Part shown: one piece after another, positions 9,117 through 18,183 of the stretch
Layout: every line of letters begins with the position of its first letter
Numbering within the stretch: position 1 is the stretch's first letter
Assembly: GCF_010747415.1 (NCBI RefSeq)
Contig: NZ_JAAGNZ010000001.1
Coordinates: forward strand, 434,001 to 498,000
Direction of reading: 5' to 3'
DNA from: Spirosoma agri
GTDB lineage: Bacteria; Bacteroidota; Bacteroidia; Cytophagales; Spirosomataceae
Length of the DNA stretch: 64,000 nucleotides
Translations under genes and position numbers: made by a program
Notes under the pieces: generated by a model
What the model was told of the DNA's origin: nothing
What the model saw: the letters and a program-made list of their open reading frames with translations, nothing else
Database searches by the model: none

Positions 9117-10505
9117 ATGATCCGAACGTTATCAACTTCATTGCTGCGACTGGCTTGCCTGGTTCTCCTTGTCGTAGCCTGTACTAAGCCGGATGATCCG
9201 ATGCCGACCAATGCGGGTAATTCGATCGAGTCATTTGTGTTTACGGGGTTCAATCCAACCATCGCTGGCGTCGTAGATTCGGTGGCTCACACCATTCACG
9301 CAACGGTTCCAGTGGGTACGGACCTGACCAAACTGGTGCCCACCATAGCCGTGTCGTTAAATGCGGTCGTGACACCAGCCTCTGGCGTTGCCCAGAATTT
9401 TAGTAACCCCATTTCGTACACGGTTACGGGTGCAGATAACAAGAGTCAAGCCTACATCGTCTCGGTCAGTGTGGCTAGCCCCGTTACCAATGCCGGTACG
9501 TTTGTGTACATAGGCAACGGAATCGGTAACTTTTTTGCTTTAGATGGTGGCACGGGTGCTGTGAAGTGGCGTGTTTCAACCGGTTCTGCTATCTCGGCCA
9601 GTGCGTTTGTATCGGCAGGGATGGTGTTTACAGGTACAGAAAATGGTAATCTTTTTGCGTTCGATGCGAGAACGGGAACGCAACGCTGGAAGTACAGTGC
9701 CGGAAAAGGGATATTGTCAAGTCCGGTAGTTTCGGGAACGCTGGTGTTTGCGGGGAGTGAGGATCAGGTTCTTTATGCTCTTGATGCAATGACGGGTTCG
9801 TTGCGCTGGAAATTCGGCACTGCCGGTGGAATCACGTCCAGCCCGGTAGTTGTTGACGGGTCCGTCTATTTCGGCAGCCAGGACAGAACACTCTATGCGC
9901 TGGAAGCAGCTACCGGGAAACAGCGCTGGAAATTTAGCGCGGGCGATAAAATCACGTCCAGCCCGGCTGTGGTTGGTGGATTGATCTATGTTGGCACCGA
10001 TGATTACAATCTCTACGCCCTTGATGCGTCAATGGGGACCATCAGGTGGAAATTTAGCACAGGCGGGCGGGTAACGTCGAGCCCGACGGTTGCTGATGGG
10101 GTCGTTTACGTGGGTAGTGATGATTACAATCTCTACGCACTCGATGCCATAACGGGAGCTGGTAAGTGGAAATTTAGTACGGGTGGCCGCGTAACGTCGA
10201 GCCCGACCGTTGCCAACGGATTAGTTTATATTGGCAGTGAAGACAATACGCTGTACGCCCTAAACACCAACACGGGAACGCAACGCTGGAAATACGGGAC
10301 AGGGGCTGGTATCAGTTCCAGCCCGCTGGTCTATAACGGGTTGGTCTATTTCGGTGGACAGGATAGCGGTTTTTATTGTCTGAACGCAACGAGCGGAGTG
10401 TTCTGGTGGCGTGTTCCGCTTGATGCGAAGATTGGAGCAAGTCCCTGTCTGGCGAATACGAACGTAGTTGGCTTCACGGCGGGTATCAGTGGTGGGCAGC
10501 AGTAG
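9117..10505 (+). CDS. Lipoprotein with DUF5018-like domain and eight-bladed PQQ-type beta-propeller
   Basis: The ATG at 9117 gives 462 residues with a lipoprotein signal (MIRTLSTSLLRLACLVLLVVAC, lipobox LVVAC). A GTG three codons upstream (9108) is possible but less likely. Residues about 33-120 resemble a DUF5018/Ig-like module (FVFTGFNP, TDLTKLVPTI, NPISYTVTGADNKSQAYIVSV). From about residue 129 come eight consecutive 40-residue repeats of the form VYxGSxDxxLYALDAxTGxxRWKFSTGxxITSSPVVxxG, the PQQ_2/BamB type. It is probably on the outer face of the cell or in the periplasm as a binding or scaffold protein. No cofactor-binding or catalytic residues are evident. A membrane-TPR gene follows 83 bases downstream. 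Confidence 0.88.
   Translation: MIRTLSTSLLRLACLVLLVVACTKPDDPMPTNAGNSIESFVFTGFNPTIAGVVDSVAHTIHATVPVGTDLTKLVPTIAVSLNAVVTPASGVAQNFSNPISYTVTGADNKSQAYIVSVSVASPVTNAGTFVYIGNGIGNFFALDGGTGAVKWRVSTGSAISASAFVSAGMVFTGTENGNLFAFDARTGTQRWKYSAGKGILSSPVVSGTLVFAGSEDQVLYALDAMTGSLRWKFGTAGGITSSPVVVDGSVYFGSQDRTLYALEAATGKQRWKFSAGDKITSSPAVVGGLIYVGTDDYNLYALDASMGTIRWKFSTGGRVTSSPTVADGVVYVGSDDYNLYALDAITGAGKWKFSTGGRVTSSPTVANGLVYIGSEDNTLYALNTNTGTQRWKYGTGAGISSSPLVYNGLVYFGGQDSGFYCLNATSGVFWWRVPLDAKIGASPCLANTNVVGFTAGISGGQQ
9501..10460 (+). repeat. Eight tandem 120-bp repeats encoding propeller blades
   Basis: The DNA has an exact 120-base period through this stretch: the codons for RWKF/KWKF fall at 9805, 9925, 10045, 10165 and 10285 in register. 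Units five and six, around 10045-10230, are nearly identical at the DNA level, which suggests recent internal duplication or conversion. Confidence 0.85.
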
Positions 10506-10588
10506 TTCTTGATCGAGAGAAGAGTATAAGCCTGTACAACAAGATGGCGAGGCACGCACTAACCCGCTATTAACTGCGTTTCTGTTTC

Positions 10589-13500
10589 ATGTCGTCCTTA
10601 TTTTTCTGGTCTACGTGGGGCCGCACCGCTCGGTTTACGTATGTAATAGGTCTTCTTTTTAGTGCTATCAGCCTGGTCCTGTTTGTCGTTGCCTGGGCGC
10701 GGGGACTCGCTAATGTCGTACATTGGGATGTACTGAGTGAACTCAATGAATTGCCCGTAACTGCTCAATCGTTCTCGGATGGGTTACTCGATTACGCCGT
10801 CAATAGCAAAGCTTACGCCGTGTCGGAGCAGTTTGTGGCCTCGGCAATGCAGATTCGTCCTGGTGTAGCCACCGCCTTTCTAATTGGTGTCAGTCTGGCC
10901 TTTGTTCTGCTGCTGAGTGCAGTCACCCGTTTTGACCGAGTGCGTTATCTGGTCAGTATGGCGCTTCTCATACTTGGACTCGCCTTTTTTCGGTGGGAAA
11001 TGCTCGAAATTCCAGGGCTCGGCGGTAATTATCTTTTCCTGATCTTGACGTTCATTTTTGGATCGGTCAGTTACTATTTTCATGCCTTCCGGTCCGATCA
11101 CCCAATTTTGATTCGGCTGGGCGTGTTTTCGTTGCTGATAGCTGTCGTAGCAACGCTTCTCGGCTTTTTGTCTCCGGTAGCGTTTCCGGGTATGATCCTC
11201 GTAAGTTATGGGATGCCCGTTCTGCTGGTGTTCAGCATCGGCTTTATTTTCTTTATCGCTCCCGAAATCATCGCCGGACTGGTCTGGATTACGTCGGCGG
11301 GCAAGTCGGAAAGCAACGCCCTTCAGGTAGGTCAACGGCAAACGTTAGGCTTTAACAACTTTCTGTTTATCAGTTTTTTGTACCTGCTTAATATGGGCCT
11401 TATCTGGCTCAAAAACACAAAATCCATTGATTGGGATATACTGGCGATCAGTCCGTTCGTACTCTACCTGATTTCGGTGACGCTGGGTGTATGGGGCTTT
11501 CGTCGGTTGATTCAACAACAGGAAGCCGTCTCATTCCGGGATTCGGGGGCATATCTGTACGTAGGTCTGGTCCTGATCACAACGCTGACAATGACGTATG
11601 CCTTCGCCACGGGAAATGACCCGCTGGTTGAGCTGTTCGAGGATGTGATTGTTTACACGCACTTGGCTGTTGGCCTCTGTTTTGTGGCTTATGTTGCCAT
11701 TAATTTTTTGCCTATCTATCAGCAGCATCTGCCTGTTTACCGAGTGCTTTACAAACCCAAACGGCTCGAACTAAGCCTGTTCCGTATTGTTGGGGTTGTC
11801 GGGACTATCGTATTGGTAGCGTCGGGTGGTCTGATTACGTTTCGGCAGGGTGTTGCCGGTTATTACAACGGATTGGGTGATTATTACGTCGCGAGCAACG
11901 AGCCAACATCGGCGAACGCGTTCTACAATCTGGCATTGGAACAGGAATTTCAGAATCATAAGTCGAATTACTCGCTGGCATCGCTGGCTCTGGCGCAGAA
12001 CAACCAGACGGCAGCGGCTTTTTATTTCCAGCAAGCCTTGCTGAAACAGCCAAATCCACACGACTACGCCGGACTGAGCCAGACCTTTCTGCAAACGGAT
12101 TTATTTTTTGAGGCCGTCAAGACGCTGCAACGTGGGCTTCGCGCTTTTCCCGGCAGTGGCGAATTGCAGAACAACCTCGGTTATCTCTACGCCCGCACGA
12201 GCGTGGCGGATTCTGCTTATTATTACCTGAAAGCAGCGACGGGCAATGTCGCGCGCGATGAGGTGCCGGAATCGAACCTGCTTTCGTTCTACGCGAGAAA
12301 TCCGACGGTGCTGGCCGCCGATTCGACGCTGGCAAAGAGTATGACCAAGTCAACGTACGAATCCTATCAGGCCAATGCATTGATCCTACGTCTAATGAAT
12401 CAGTCCCGGCTAGCCCAACCAGACACAACACAACCGGATAAACCAGCCTGGCTGACGAATGGGCCGGTCAATCAGGGACTAAGCGTTGGACGCTTTGCGA
12501 GTCTGTACAATTACGCTCTGTTGAGCCAGCAACCGGATACGAGCCTGACCGGAACGATTAAGCGCTTATCGGTCAATCCCGTAAATCAGGATTTCTCGGA
12601 TGATTTACTGGTGGCTCGCGCGGTAGCCGAATACACAAATCATAATCACTTGGATGCGTTTGGGCTGATGAATCAGCTGGCTGAAAATGATCAGCAGAAT
12701 GGTTCTACGTATCGATCAATCGCCGGACTTTGGTTTCTGGAGCAGGGACTGAATCGTCGGGCTGCGGAATCATTCGCTTACAATTCGGATACGGCATCGA
12801 TTTATTACCGGGCGGTGGCGCTGACCAAAGCCAATGAGCTGGCTATTGCGCAGTCGCTCTGGGAAACGGCTTCCAAAAACGATCCGGCGGTGGCTGCGTT
12901 GACGCAGGTACTATATGATGAACGGAAGCCGCAGACGGACCTGGAAAAAGCAGTGTACGCCACCTATCGGACAGATGATCTTAATCGGGGCGCTTACTGG
13001 GAAACGATTATCGATCCGAACCTGAAAACCGTTTCGGGTGTCGCGCTGGCCAACAATTACCTCGACGATCTGCAATGGCGGAATGCCCAACTGGTTCTAT
13101 CCGGTCTGCCGGATTCGGACAAGATCACTTCCGTGGCTATGTCCATGCGGACCATCGCTGCCCTGCGGTTGTCGGCTTTTCGGCGTAGTGTCGGTTCGGC
13201 GGAAACAATGGCTAAAAAGCCGATACTAGCCAGCTACCAGGCTGAACGTAACTACTGGCTTGGGCAGACATACGAACGAAATCGCCTGTTTGCCAAGGCG
13301 AAACAGGCTTATCAGACTGCTGTGCAATTGGCTCCGCTAAACCCTGACATTGTTTCCGCTGCTGCTCAACTTCAGCGACAACAGAAGCAAGCCAGAACAG
13401 CCTATGATCTGGTCGTACGAGCGTTGCCCTACAACGAAGACAACGCCGAATTGCTCAAAACCTACGTTAGCCTGAGCCTTGATCTGAGCCTGCGCGATTA

Positions 13501-13624
13501 CGCCGAAAATGGATTGGAAAAGCTCCGGGCCGCTACTACACCCGCCGATTATCAGACGTTTCTGGCAACTTATCAGGAAAAAATGGCGTCAATCGAAAAC
13601 AGTCGTCAGAAATTTCGTCAATAG
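10589..13624 (+). CDS. Large membrane protein with C-terminal tetratricopeptide repeats
   Basis: A 1011-residue protein. The first about 430 residues contain roughly ten hydrophobic segments (for example YVIGLLFSAISLVLFVVAWA, AFLIGVSLAFVLLLSAV, IVGVVGTIVLVASGGLITF). From about residue 435 onward it is soluble, with helical repeats of TPR type (YYNGLGDYYVASNEPTSANA, NYSLASLALAQNNQTAAAFY, AYQTAVQLAPLNPDIVSAAA). The soluble part is probably periplasmic and mediates protein contacts. I do not recognise a named family. It follows the propeller gene by 83 bases and precedes the ABC ATPase by 141, all on the plus strand, so the three may be one unit. Confidence 0.82.
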   Translation: MSSLFFWSTWGRTARFTYVIGLLFSAISLVLFVVAWARGLANVVHWDVLSELNELPVTAQSFSDGLLDYAVNSKAYAVSEQFVASAMQIRPGVATAFLIGVSLAFVLLLSAVTRFDRVRYLVSMALLILGLAFFRWEMLEIPGLGGNYLFLILTFIFGSVSYYFHAFRSDHPILIRLGVFSLLIAVVATLLGFLSPVAFPGMILVSYGMPVLLVFSIGFIFFIAPEIIAGLVWITSAGKSESNALQVGQRQTLGFNNFLFISFLYLLNMGLIWLKNTKSIDWDILAISPFVLYLISVTLGVWGFRRLIQQQEAVSFRDSGAYLYVGLVLITTLTMTYAFATGNDPLVELFEDVIVYTHLAVGLCFVAYVAINFLPIYQQHLPVYRVLYKPKRLELSLFRIVGVVGTIVLVASGGLITFRQGVAGYYNGLGDYYVASNEPTSANAFYNLALEQEFQNHKSNYSLASLALAQNNQTAAAFYFQQALLKQPNPHDYAGLSQTFLQTDLFFEAVKTLQRGLRAFPGSGELQNNLGYLYARTSVADSAYYYLKAATGNVARDEVPESNLLSFYARNPTVLAADSTLAKSMTKSTYESYQANALILRLMNQSRLAQPDTTQPDKPAWLTNGPVNQGLSVGRFASLYNYALLSQQPDTSLTGTIKRLSVNPVNQDFSDDLLVARAVAEYTNHNHLDAFGLMNQLAENDQQNGSTYRSIAGLWFLEQGLNRRAAESFAYNSDTASIYYRAVALTKANELAIAQSLWETASKNDPAVAALTQVLYDERKPQTDLEKAVYATYRTDDLNRGAYWETIIDPNLKTVSGVALANNYLDDLQWRNAQLVLSGLPDSDKITSVAMSMRTIAALRLSAFRRSVGSAETMAKKPILASYQAERNYWLGQTYERNRLFAKAKQAYQTAVQLAPLNPDIVSAAAQLQRQQKQARTAYDLVVRALPYNEDNAELLKTYVSLSLDLSLRDYAENGLEKLRAATTPADYQTFLATYQEKMASIENSRQKFRQ

Positions 13625-13765
13625 GGTAGCTTTGTTTGGTCAAGATCTCGGATATATCGTCGTCCATGATGCGAATCTGACATCGACTAGCGATATTGTT
13701 GTTCTTAACCAGATAGACAAACTTACGTTCGAGGCCATTGCTGACGCTGCCCGACTTCATCCACT

Positions 13766-14488
13766 ATGAATATTATTGAAACTCGTGCTATCGCCAGACG
13801 CTACGTAATGGGAACTGAAGTTGTCGATGCATTAAAATCCATCACAATCGATATTCAAAAAGGGGAATACGTCGCCTTTATGGGACCGTCTGGGTCTGGT
13901 AAATCGACGCTGATGAACATTGTCGGTTGTCTCGATACGCCAACATCCGGTCAATATATTCTGAACAGTCAGGATGTGAGCAGCATGGGCGAAAACGAAC
14001 TGGCTGAAGTACGTAACAAGGAAATTGGGTTCGTCTTTCAAACGTTCAATCTGCTACCTCGTCAAACCTCACTCGAAAACGTAGCGCTGCCGCTCATTTA
14101 CGCGGGTTACAACAAAGCCGATCGGACGGAGAAAGCCATGCTGGCTCTCAAAAATGTTGGTCTGGAAAACCGGGCCGGACACCGTCCCAATGAGCTTTCG
14201 GGTGGTCAGCGACAACGGGTGGCTGTAGCGCGGGCATTGGTCAATGACCCCAGCATTCTGCTCGCCGATGAACCGACGGGGAACCTCGACACCAAGACGT
14301 CCTATGAGATTATGGATCTGTTCGACCAGATTCATAGCAAGGGAAACACCGTAATTATGGTAACGCACGAAGAAGATATTGCCGAATACGCCCATCGGAT
14401 TATCCGGCTTCGCGACGGCCTGATCGAAACAGACCGGGTAAATACCAACATTCGCAAAGCGCACGCACTAATTCAGTCATTAGAATAA
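13766..14488 (+). CDS. ABC transporter ATP-binding protein, MacB/LolD type
   Basis: A 240-residue ATPase with Walker [10 protein letters not shown] (residues 40-48), Q-loop [10 protein letters not shown], signature [15 protein letters not shown], Walker [10 protein letters not shown] and the switch His in MVTHEED. Sequence and length match the MacB/LolD/FtsE class, which serves mechanotransmission permeases of the FtsX type rather than uptake systems. No permease gene is next to it, so it must either pair with a permease encoded elsewhere or work with the membrane-TPR protein upstream; the latter is only a guess from position. Confidence 0.93.
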   Translation: MNIIETRAIARRYVMGTEVVDALKSITIDIQKGEYVAFMGPSGSGKSTLMNIVGCLDTPTSGQYILNSQDVSSMGENELAEVRNKEIGFVFQTFNLLPRQTSLENVALPLIYAGYNKADRTEKAMLALKNVGLENRAGHRPNELSGGQRQRVAVARALVNDPSILLADEPTGNLDTKTSYEIMDLFDQIHSKGNTVIMVTHEEDIAEYAHRIIRLRDGLIETDRVNTNIRKAHALIQSLE

Positions 14489-14554
14489 AAGGGTGATCTG
14501 AAATCGTGCGCTTCGTGAAATACCTGTTTTAGCTCTACGTCATTAACTGGTTTC

Positions 14555-14602
14555 TCCCAGAGGCACAAAGAGTACAGAGATAAACTTTGTGCCTCTGTGG
14601 GA
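14555..14602. terminator. Bidirectional hairpin between convergent genes
   Basis: Arms 14555-14570 and 14585-14602 pair over 16 bases with one bulged base. The arms read TCCCAGAGGCACAAAG and CTTTGTGCCTCTGTGGGA. On the plus strand it is followed by AAAAAA and on the minus strand by a T-poor sequence, so rather than a classical terminator it may be a dispersed palindromic element. It sits between the ABC ATPase and oxidoreductase gene ends. Confidence 0.6.
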
Positions 14603-14628
14603 AAAAACTAACGGGTAGTCATTGCGCT

Positions 14629-15753
14629 TTATGCTTTCAGATTGATCTTCCGGCCTGTTTCGGCGGCTTGATAGATCGCCTGCAACAAGCGAACATCACG
14701 CAGACCTTCGGCGCCGGTAACATGATCCGGGAGTTTTTTATTGTCCAGGAGGTCTTTGCAAACCCCATCCATGTGCGCAGCCTGATGGTTTACAACCGGT
14801 TGCTCGATCGGGCCTTTACTCGTCATTCCCTTCAGTGGACCATAACCAAAAGCGGGTGATAGCTCAAACCATCCTTTCTCGCAGGAAGCGCGAAGTCGTT
14901 CGATACCCGCTGTATAGCTGGTCGTTGAGTTCGAAACGGCTCCACTCGGAAATTGGAACTGCCAGAACATGGTCTCTTCAACGTCCTTGAATTTGTCGGG
15001 TTCGGTTTTAGGCGAAAACTGGGCCGTGACGGAAATTGGCTCTTCGCCCGTAACATAACGGCTGCCCTGAACAGCATAAATGCCCACGTCCATCAACGGT
15101 CCACCGCCCGCCATGCTTTTCTTCATACGCCATTGGGTGGGATCGCCGATTCGAAAGCCATCGCTGCTTTCAACGAATTTTATAGGACCAAACACTTTTT
15201 CCTGGCCGAGCCGCATCACTTCTTTCGTGAATGGCTCGTAATGGAGCCGGTAGCCGATGGCTAGTTGTTTGTTCGCTTTATTACAGGCGTCGATCATATT
15301 TTGACACGCTTTCGGGGTAATTGCCATCGGCTTTTCGCAGATGACATGCTTGCCCGCCTGAGCCGCCCGAATCACGAATTCTTCGTGCATTGAGTTCGGC
15401 AGCACGACGTAAACGACATCAATATCTTTATTGTCGGCGATGCGGTCAAACGTTTTGTAGTCGTACACGTTCGCCTGTGGAATGTTGTACTTCTGTTTCC
15501 ACTCGTCGACCTTCGATGGAGTACCGGTTACAATGCCCGCCAAGCGACAATTCTGTGTTTCCTGCAAAGCGGGTGCCAGCAGATTCTTGCTATAATAACC
15601 CAGACCAACCAGGGCAATACCCAGTTTTCGGCCCTGCTGTGAGGGGTCGGATTGAATAGGATTACCAAAAACATCGGTCAGCATGGGTAGTGTCAGAGCC
15701 GATGCGCCAATGCCCGCCAGAAAGTTTCGGCGCGAAAGAGAAGTTGCTAGCAT
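14629..15753 (-). CDS. Gfo/Idh/MocA family oxidoreductase, Tat-exported
   Basis: A 374-residue NAD(P)-dependent oxidoreductase. The N-terminus carries a twin-arginine signal (SRRNFLAGIGASALTLPM), so the folded enzyme with its cofactor is probably sent to the periplasm, as with glucose-fructose oxidoreductase. The Rossmann segment is ALVGLGYYSKNLLAPAL and the family Lys is in the CEKPMA motif. The C-terminal domain contains MAGGGPLMDVGIYAVQGSRYVTGEEP. The substrate is probably a sugar or cyclitol, but which one cannot be told. It is monocistronic, convergent with the ABC ATPase. Confidence 0.93.
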   Translation of the reverse strand: MLATSLSRRNFLAGIGASALTLPMLTDVFGNPIQSDPSQQGRKLGIALVGLGYYSKNLLAPALQETQNCRLAGIVTGTPSKVDEWKQKYNIPQANVYDYKTFDRIADNKDIDVVYVVLPNSMHEEFVIRAAQAGKHVICEKPMAITPKACQNMIDACNKANKQLAIGYRLHYEPFTKEVMRLGQEKVFGPIKFVESSDGFRIGDPTQWRMKKSMAGGGPLMDVGIYAVQGSRYVTGEEPISVTAQFSPKTEPDKFKDVEETMFWQFQFPSGAVSNSTTSYTAGIERLRASCEKGWFELSPAFGYGPLKGMTSKGPIEQPVVNHQAAHMDGVCKDLLDNKKLPDHVTGAEGLRDVRLLQAIYQAAETGRKINLKA

Positions 15754-15818
15754 GATTGAGTCGATTTTATAGAACTCGTCGTGAAAAGCCAGTTCTGGAA
15801 CTTATCTACCCAACCGCG

Positions 15819-15853
15819 AAAGAGCCGCCCCTGTTGAACGAGGGCGGCTCTTT
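15819..15853 (-). terminator. Hairpin terminator after the acyl-CoA dehydrogenase gene
   Basis: Twelve perfect pairs, AAAGAGCCGCCC (15819-15830) with GGGCGGCTCTTT (15842-15853), around an 11-base loop. It lies between the stop of the acyl-CoA dehydrogenase (15910) and the start of the oxidoreductase (15753). Confidence 0.75.
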
Positions 15854-15909
15854 TCGTGACTAAGGCGTATGTTTCTCAGCACTTGACGGGATCAGAACCC
15901 GTGTCGTGT

Positions 15910-17724
15910 CTAAAAAATATATTTGTTTTCCGCAATGAGTGCATCGGCAATCACACGGCGGCTGTTTTTAAGGTTCATCGGCTCAATTTTGGTGAAGCGT
16001 TTCAGCCCCATCAGCATACCCCGTAGTTCATCGCCCTCGGCAAACGACGTGATGGCCGCACGACCCGAGTTATTGACTTTCTCAACGGCTTCGTGCAGAT
16101 AAACCAGTGCCATCTGCTTTTGCAGGTCAACGGCATGCTCCCCTTTAAGGCCAATCAGCTTCTCAACGCGCAGCAGTACCGATTCAGCTACGTAGATTTC
16201 AATAGCCATGTCGGCCACATTCATCAGTATTTCCTGCTCTTCGGACAGGTTCATCATGAATTTCTGCACGGCGGCACCAGAAACCATCAACGCTGCCTTT
16301 TTCAGGTTCCGAAGTACTTTCTTCTCGGCTACGAAAAGTCCGTCTTCTTCATCCATATTGAAGTCAGGAATAGACATGATTTCTTTGGCTACAGCCATTG
16401 CTGGGCCCATCAGATCGAGTTCGCCCTTCATGGCCCGCTTCAACAGCATGTCCACAATAAGCATTCGGTTGATCTCGTTGGTACCTTCGAAAATCCGGTT
16501 AATACGGGCGTCTCGGTAAGCGCGATCCATGGGAGCATCGGCCGAATAGCCCATGCCACCGTATATCTGAACCCCTTCATCGACGACGTAATCCAGCACT
16601 TCGGATCCGTGGACTTTCATGATCGCACACTCAATGGCAAACTGTTCCAACGCTTTGAGTTTCGCCGGACCATCTTCCATACCCTGGCTTTTCAAATCTT
16701 CGATCAGCTCATCGATATTCTGGCCGGCACGGTAACTAGCTGTTTCCGATGCGTAGACCTTCAGGGCCATCTCGGCCAGTTTGTGCTTGATAGCCCCGAA
16801 CTGTGAAATGGGCGTTTTGAATTGCTTGCGCTCGTTGGCGTACTGTATGGCCTGATTGATCACGCCTTTCGACCCGCCAACGGCTGCAATACCCAATTTG
16901 ATCCGGCCAATATTCAGAATATTTACCGCTATCTTGAAACCATTGCCCCGTTCAGACAGCAAGTTTTCAACGGGCACTTTTACGTCGTTAAAGAAAATCT
17001 GGCGAGTATCGGACCCTTTGATACCCATTTTATGCTCCGGTTCGTTCATCGAAATGCCTTCGAAACCGCGATCAACGATAAAAGCCGACAAGTTCTTATC
17101 TAGCTGGCCATTGCCATCGTCAATCTTTGCGAAAACGATATAGACATCAGCGAAACCGCCATTGGTAATCCACATTTTCTGCCCATTCAGGACGTAATGC
17201 GTACCGTCTTCGGACAGAGTCGCTTTGGTTTTGCCTGAGTTGGCGTCAGAGCCGGAATCAGGTTCGGTTAGGCAATAGGCCGCTTTCCATTCGCCGGTAG
17301 CCAGCTTTGGCAGGTATTTCGATTTCTGCTCGTCGTTGCCGTAATAGACGATCGGTAACGTGCCAATACCCGTGTGTGCCGATAACGCCACTGAAAAGGA
17401 GTGACCCGCGCCCGTCACTTCGGCCACCAGCATCGATGTATTAAAATTCATGCCGAAGCCTCCAAACTCTTCGGGTACGGATGTGCCAAGTAAGCCCAGT
17501 TCACCCGCTTTGTCCATCAACGACGAAATCAGCTCCGGCGACTTTGCATTATCAATATCATTGAGTCGAGGCCAGATTTCGCGTGCTATAAACTCGCGGC
17601 TGCTGGCTGCAATCATCTGTTGCTCTTCGGTAAATTCTTCGGGAATAAAAACGTGTGCCGCTTCAGTTTCTTTGATCAGAAATTCGCCCCCTTTGATGGA
17701 AGCTTTAGGTTCTGTCGCAATCAT
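15910..17724 (-). CDS. Acyl-CoA dehydrogenase, long form
   Basis: A 604-residue FAD enzyme catalysing alpha,beta-dehydrogenation of acyl-CoA in beta-oxidation. The three-domain core has the FAD and substrate signatures CLTEPDSGSDAN, MWITNGGFADVYIVFAK, and the C-terminal VQIYGGMGYSADAPMDRAYRDARINRIFEGTNEINRML. An extra helical domain of about 150 residues follows, as in the long (VLCAD-like, about 600-residue) group common in Bacteroidota. Two operator-like palindromes lie immediately upstream, one of whose cores recurs upstream of the thiolase gene, so it is probably controlled by a TetR- or MarR-type regulator of fatty-acid degradation encoded elsewhere. Confidence 0.96.
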   Translation of the reverse strand: MIATEPKASIKGGEFLIKETEAAHVFIPEEFTEEQQMIAASSREFIAREIWPRLNDIDNAKSPELISSLMDKAGELGLLGTSVPEEFGGFGMNFNTSMLVAEVTGAGHSFSVALSAHTGIGTLPIVYYGNDEQKSKYLPKLATGEWKAAYCLTEPDSGSDANSGKTKATLSEDGTHYVLNGQKMWITNGGFADVYIVFAKIDDGNGQLDKNLSAFIVDRGFEGISMNEPEHKMGIKGSDTRQIFFNDVKVPVENLLSERGNGFKIAVNILNIGRIKLGIAAVGGSKGVINQAIQYANERKQFKTPISQFGAIKHKLAEMALKVYASETASYRAGQNIDELIEDLKSQGMEDGPAKLKALEQFAIECAIMKVHGSEVLDYVVDEGVQIYGGMGYSADAPMDRAYRDARINRIFEGTNEINRMLIVDMLLKRAMKGELDLMGPAMAVAKEIMSIPDFNMDEEDGLFVAEKKVLRNLKKAALMVSGAAVQKFMMNLSEEQEILMNVADMAIEIYVAESVLLRVEKLIGLKGEHAVDLQKQMALVYLHEAVEKVNNSGRAAITSFAEGDELRGMLMGLKRFTKIEPMNLKNSRRVIADALIAENKYIF

Positions 17725-17740
17725 GGTACAAGGGGTTTAT

Positions 17741-17755
17741 TATGCGTGCATACTA
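17741..17755. promoter_or_regulatory. Operator-like palindrome, proximal copy
   Basis: TATGC-GT-GCATA followed by CTA, starting 17 bases upstream of the acyl-CoA dehydrogenase ATG. It matches the core of the larger palindrome at 17776-17813 except for the two central bases. The centres are 48 bases apart. Confidence 0.6.
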
Positions 17756-17775
17756 TTGATTAGACAAAGAACGCA

Positions 17776-17813
17776 TTTTTATTATTAGTATGCAAGCATA
17801 CTAATAATAAAAA
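17776..17813. promoter_or_regulatory. 38-bp perfect palindromic operator upstream of acyl-CoA dehydrogenase
   Basis: Two perfect 18-base arms (TTTTTATTATTAGTATGC at 17776-17793 and its reverse complement at 17796-17813) flank a central AA. Its core TATGCAAGCATACTA (17790-17804) is identical to a segment upstream of the thiolase gene. The symmetry and position fit a dimeric repressor site. The arms are too far from any gene 3-prime end to be a terminator for the acyl-CoA dehydrogenase, and the next plus-strand gene starts 370 bases on. Confidence 0.75.
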
Positions 17814-18147
17814 GTAAGGCTTTGCGCTTGTAATGGAGGCAAGATCACTTCTATAATAAATCGCTAATTTCAATCATCACCATAAGTTCAGCAAGTGAGT
17901 AAAATCAATGCGCTAATCGTTTTTAAGCCCTATATGGGCTCGGTTCCGCTCGAAAAATTCATCGGCAACAGTAGTAGGCCACTTGGCGAAAAGGATTACA
18001 TTTACAAGGTCGATACGATAAAAAGCTTGTAATGAGGAAACTAACCCCTCCAGTTGGTGTGGTTGAAACCTGATCGGGCAGTTTTATCGACTTAGACGTG
18101 TATCGGCAGGCTTTTATAAATTATATTCGAGGACTTAAAAGAATAAA
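17814..18147. other. Divergent intergenic region beyond the operator
   Basis: About 330 bases between the operator and the LysM gene. It holds a short hairpin AAGCCC-TATA-TGGGCT near 17926-17942 and an AT-rich stretch at 18110-18147 which may carry the LysM gene promoter. No match to TAnnTTTG was found and no reading frame is evident. Confidence 0.45.
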
Positions 18148-18183
18148 ATGTTACTATTAATGAGGTTTGTATCGTTCTATTCT

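Noticed and set aside
13509-13769. 86-codon plus-strand frame spanning the end of the TPR gene and the ABC ATPase start
   Set aside because: It is out of frame with both genes and mostly overlaps the TPR gene. The downstream part has no domain.
16093-16806. 237-codon plus-strand open frame inside the acyl-CoA dehydrogenase gene
   Set aside because: It lies wholly antisense to a well-conserved gene, has no recognisable domain and its composition is what one expects from the complement of that coding sequence.
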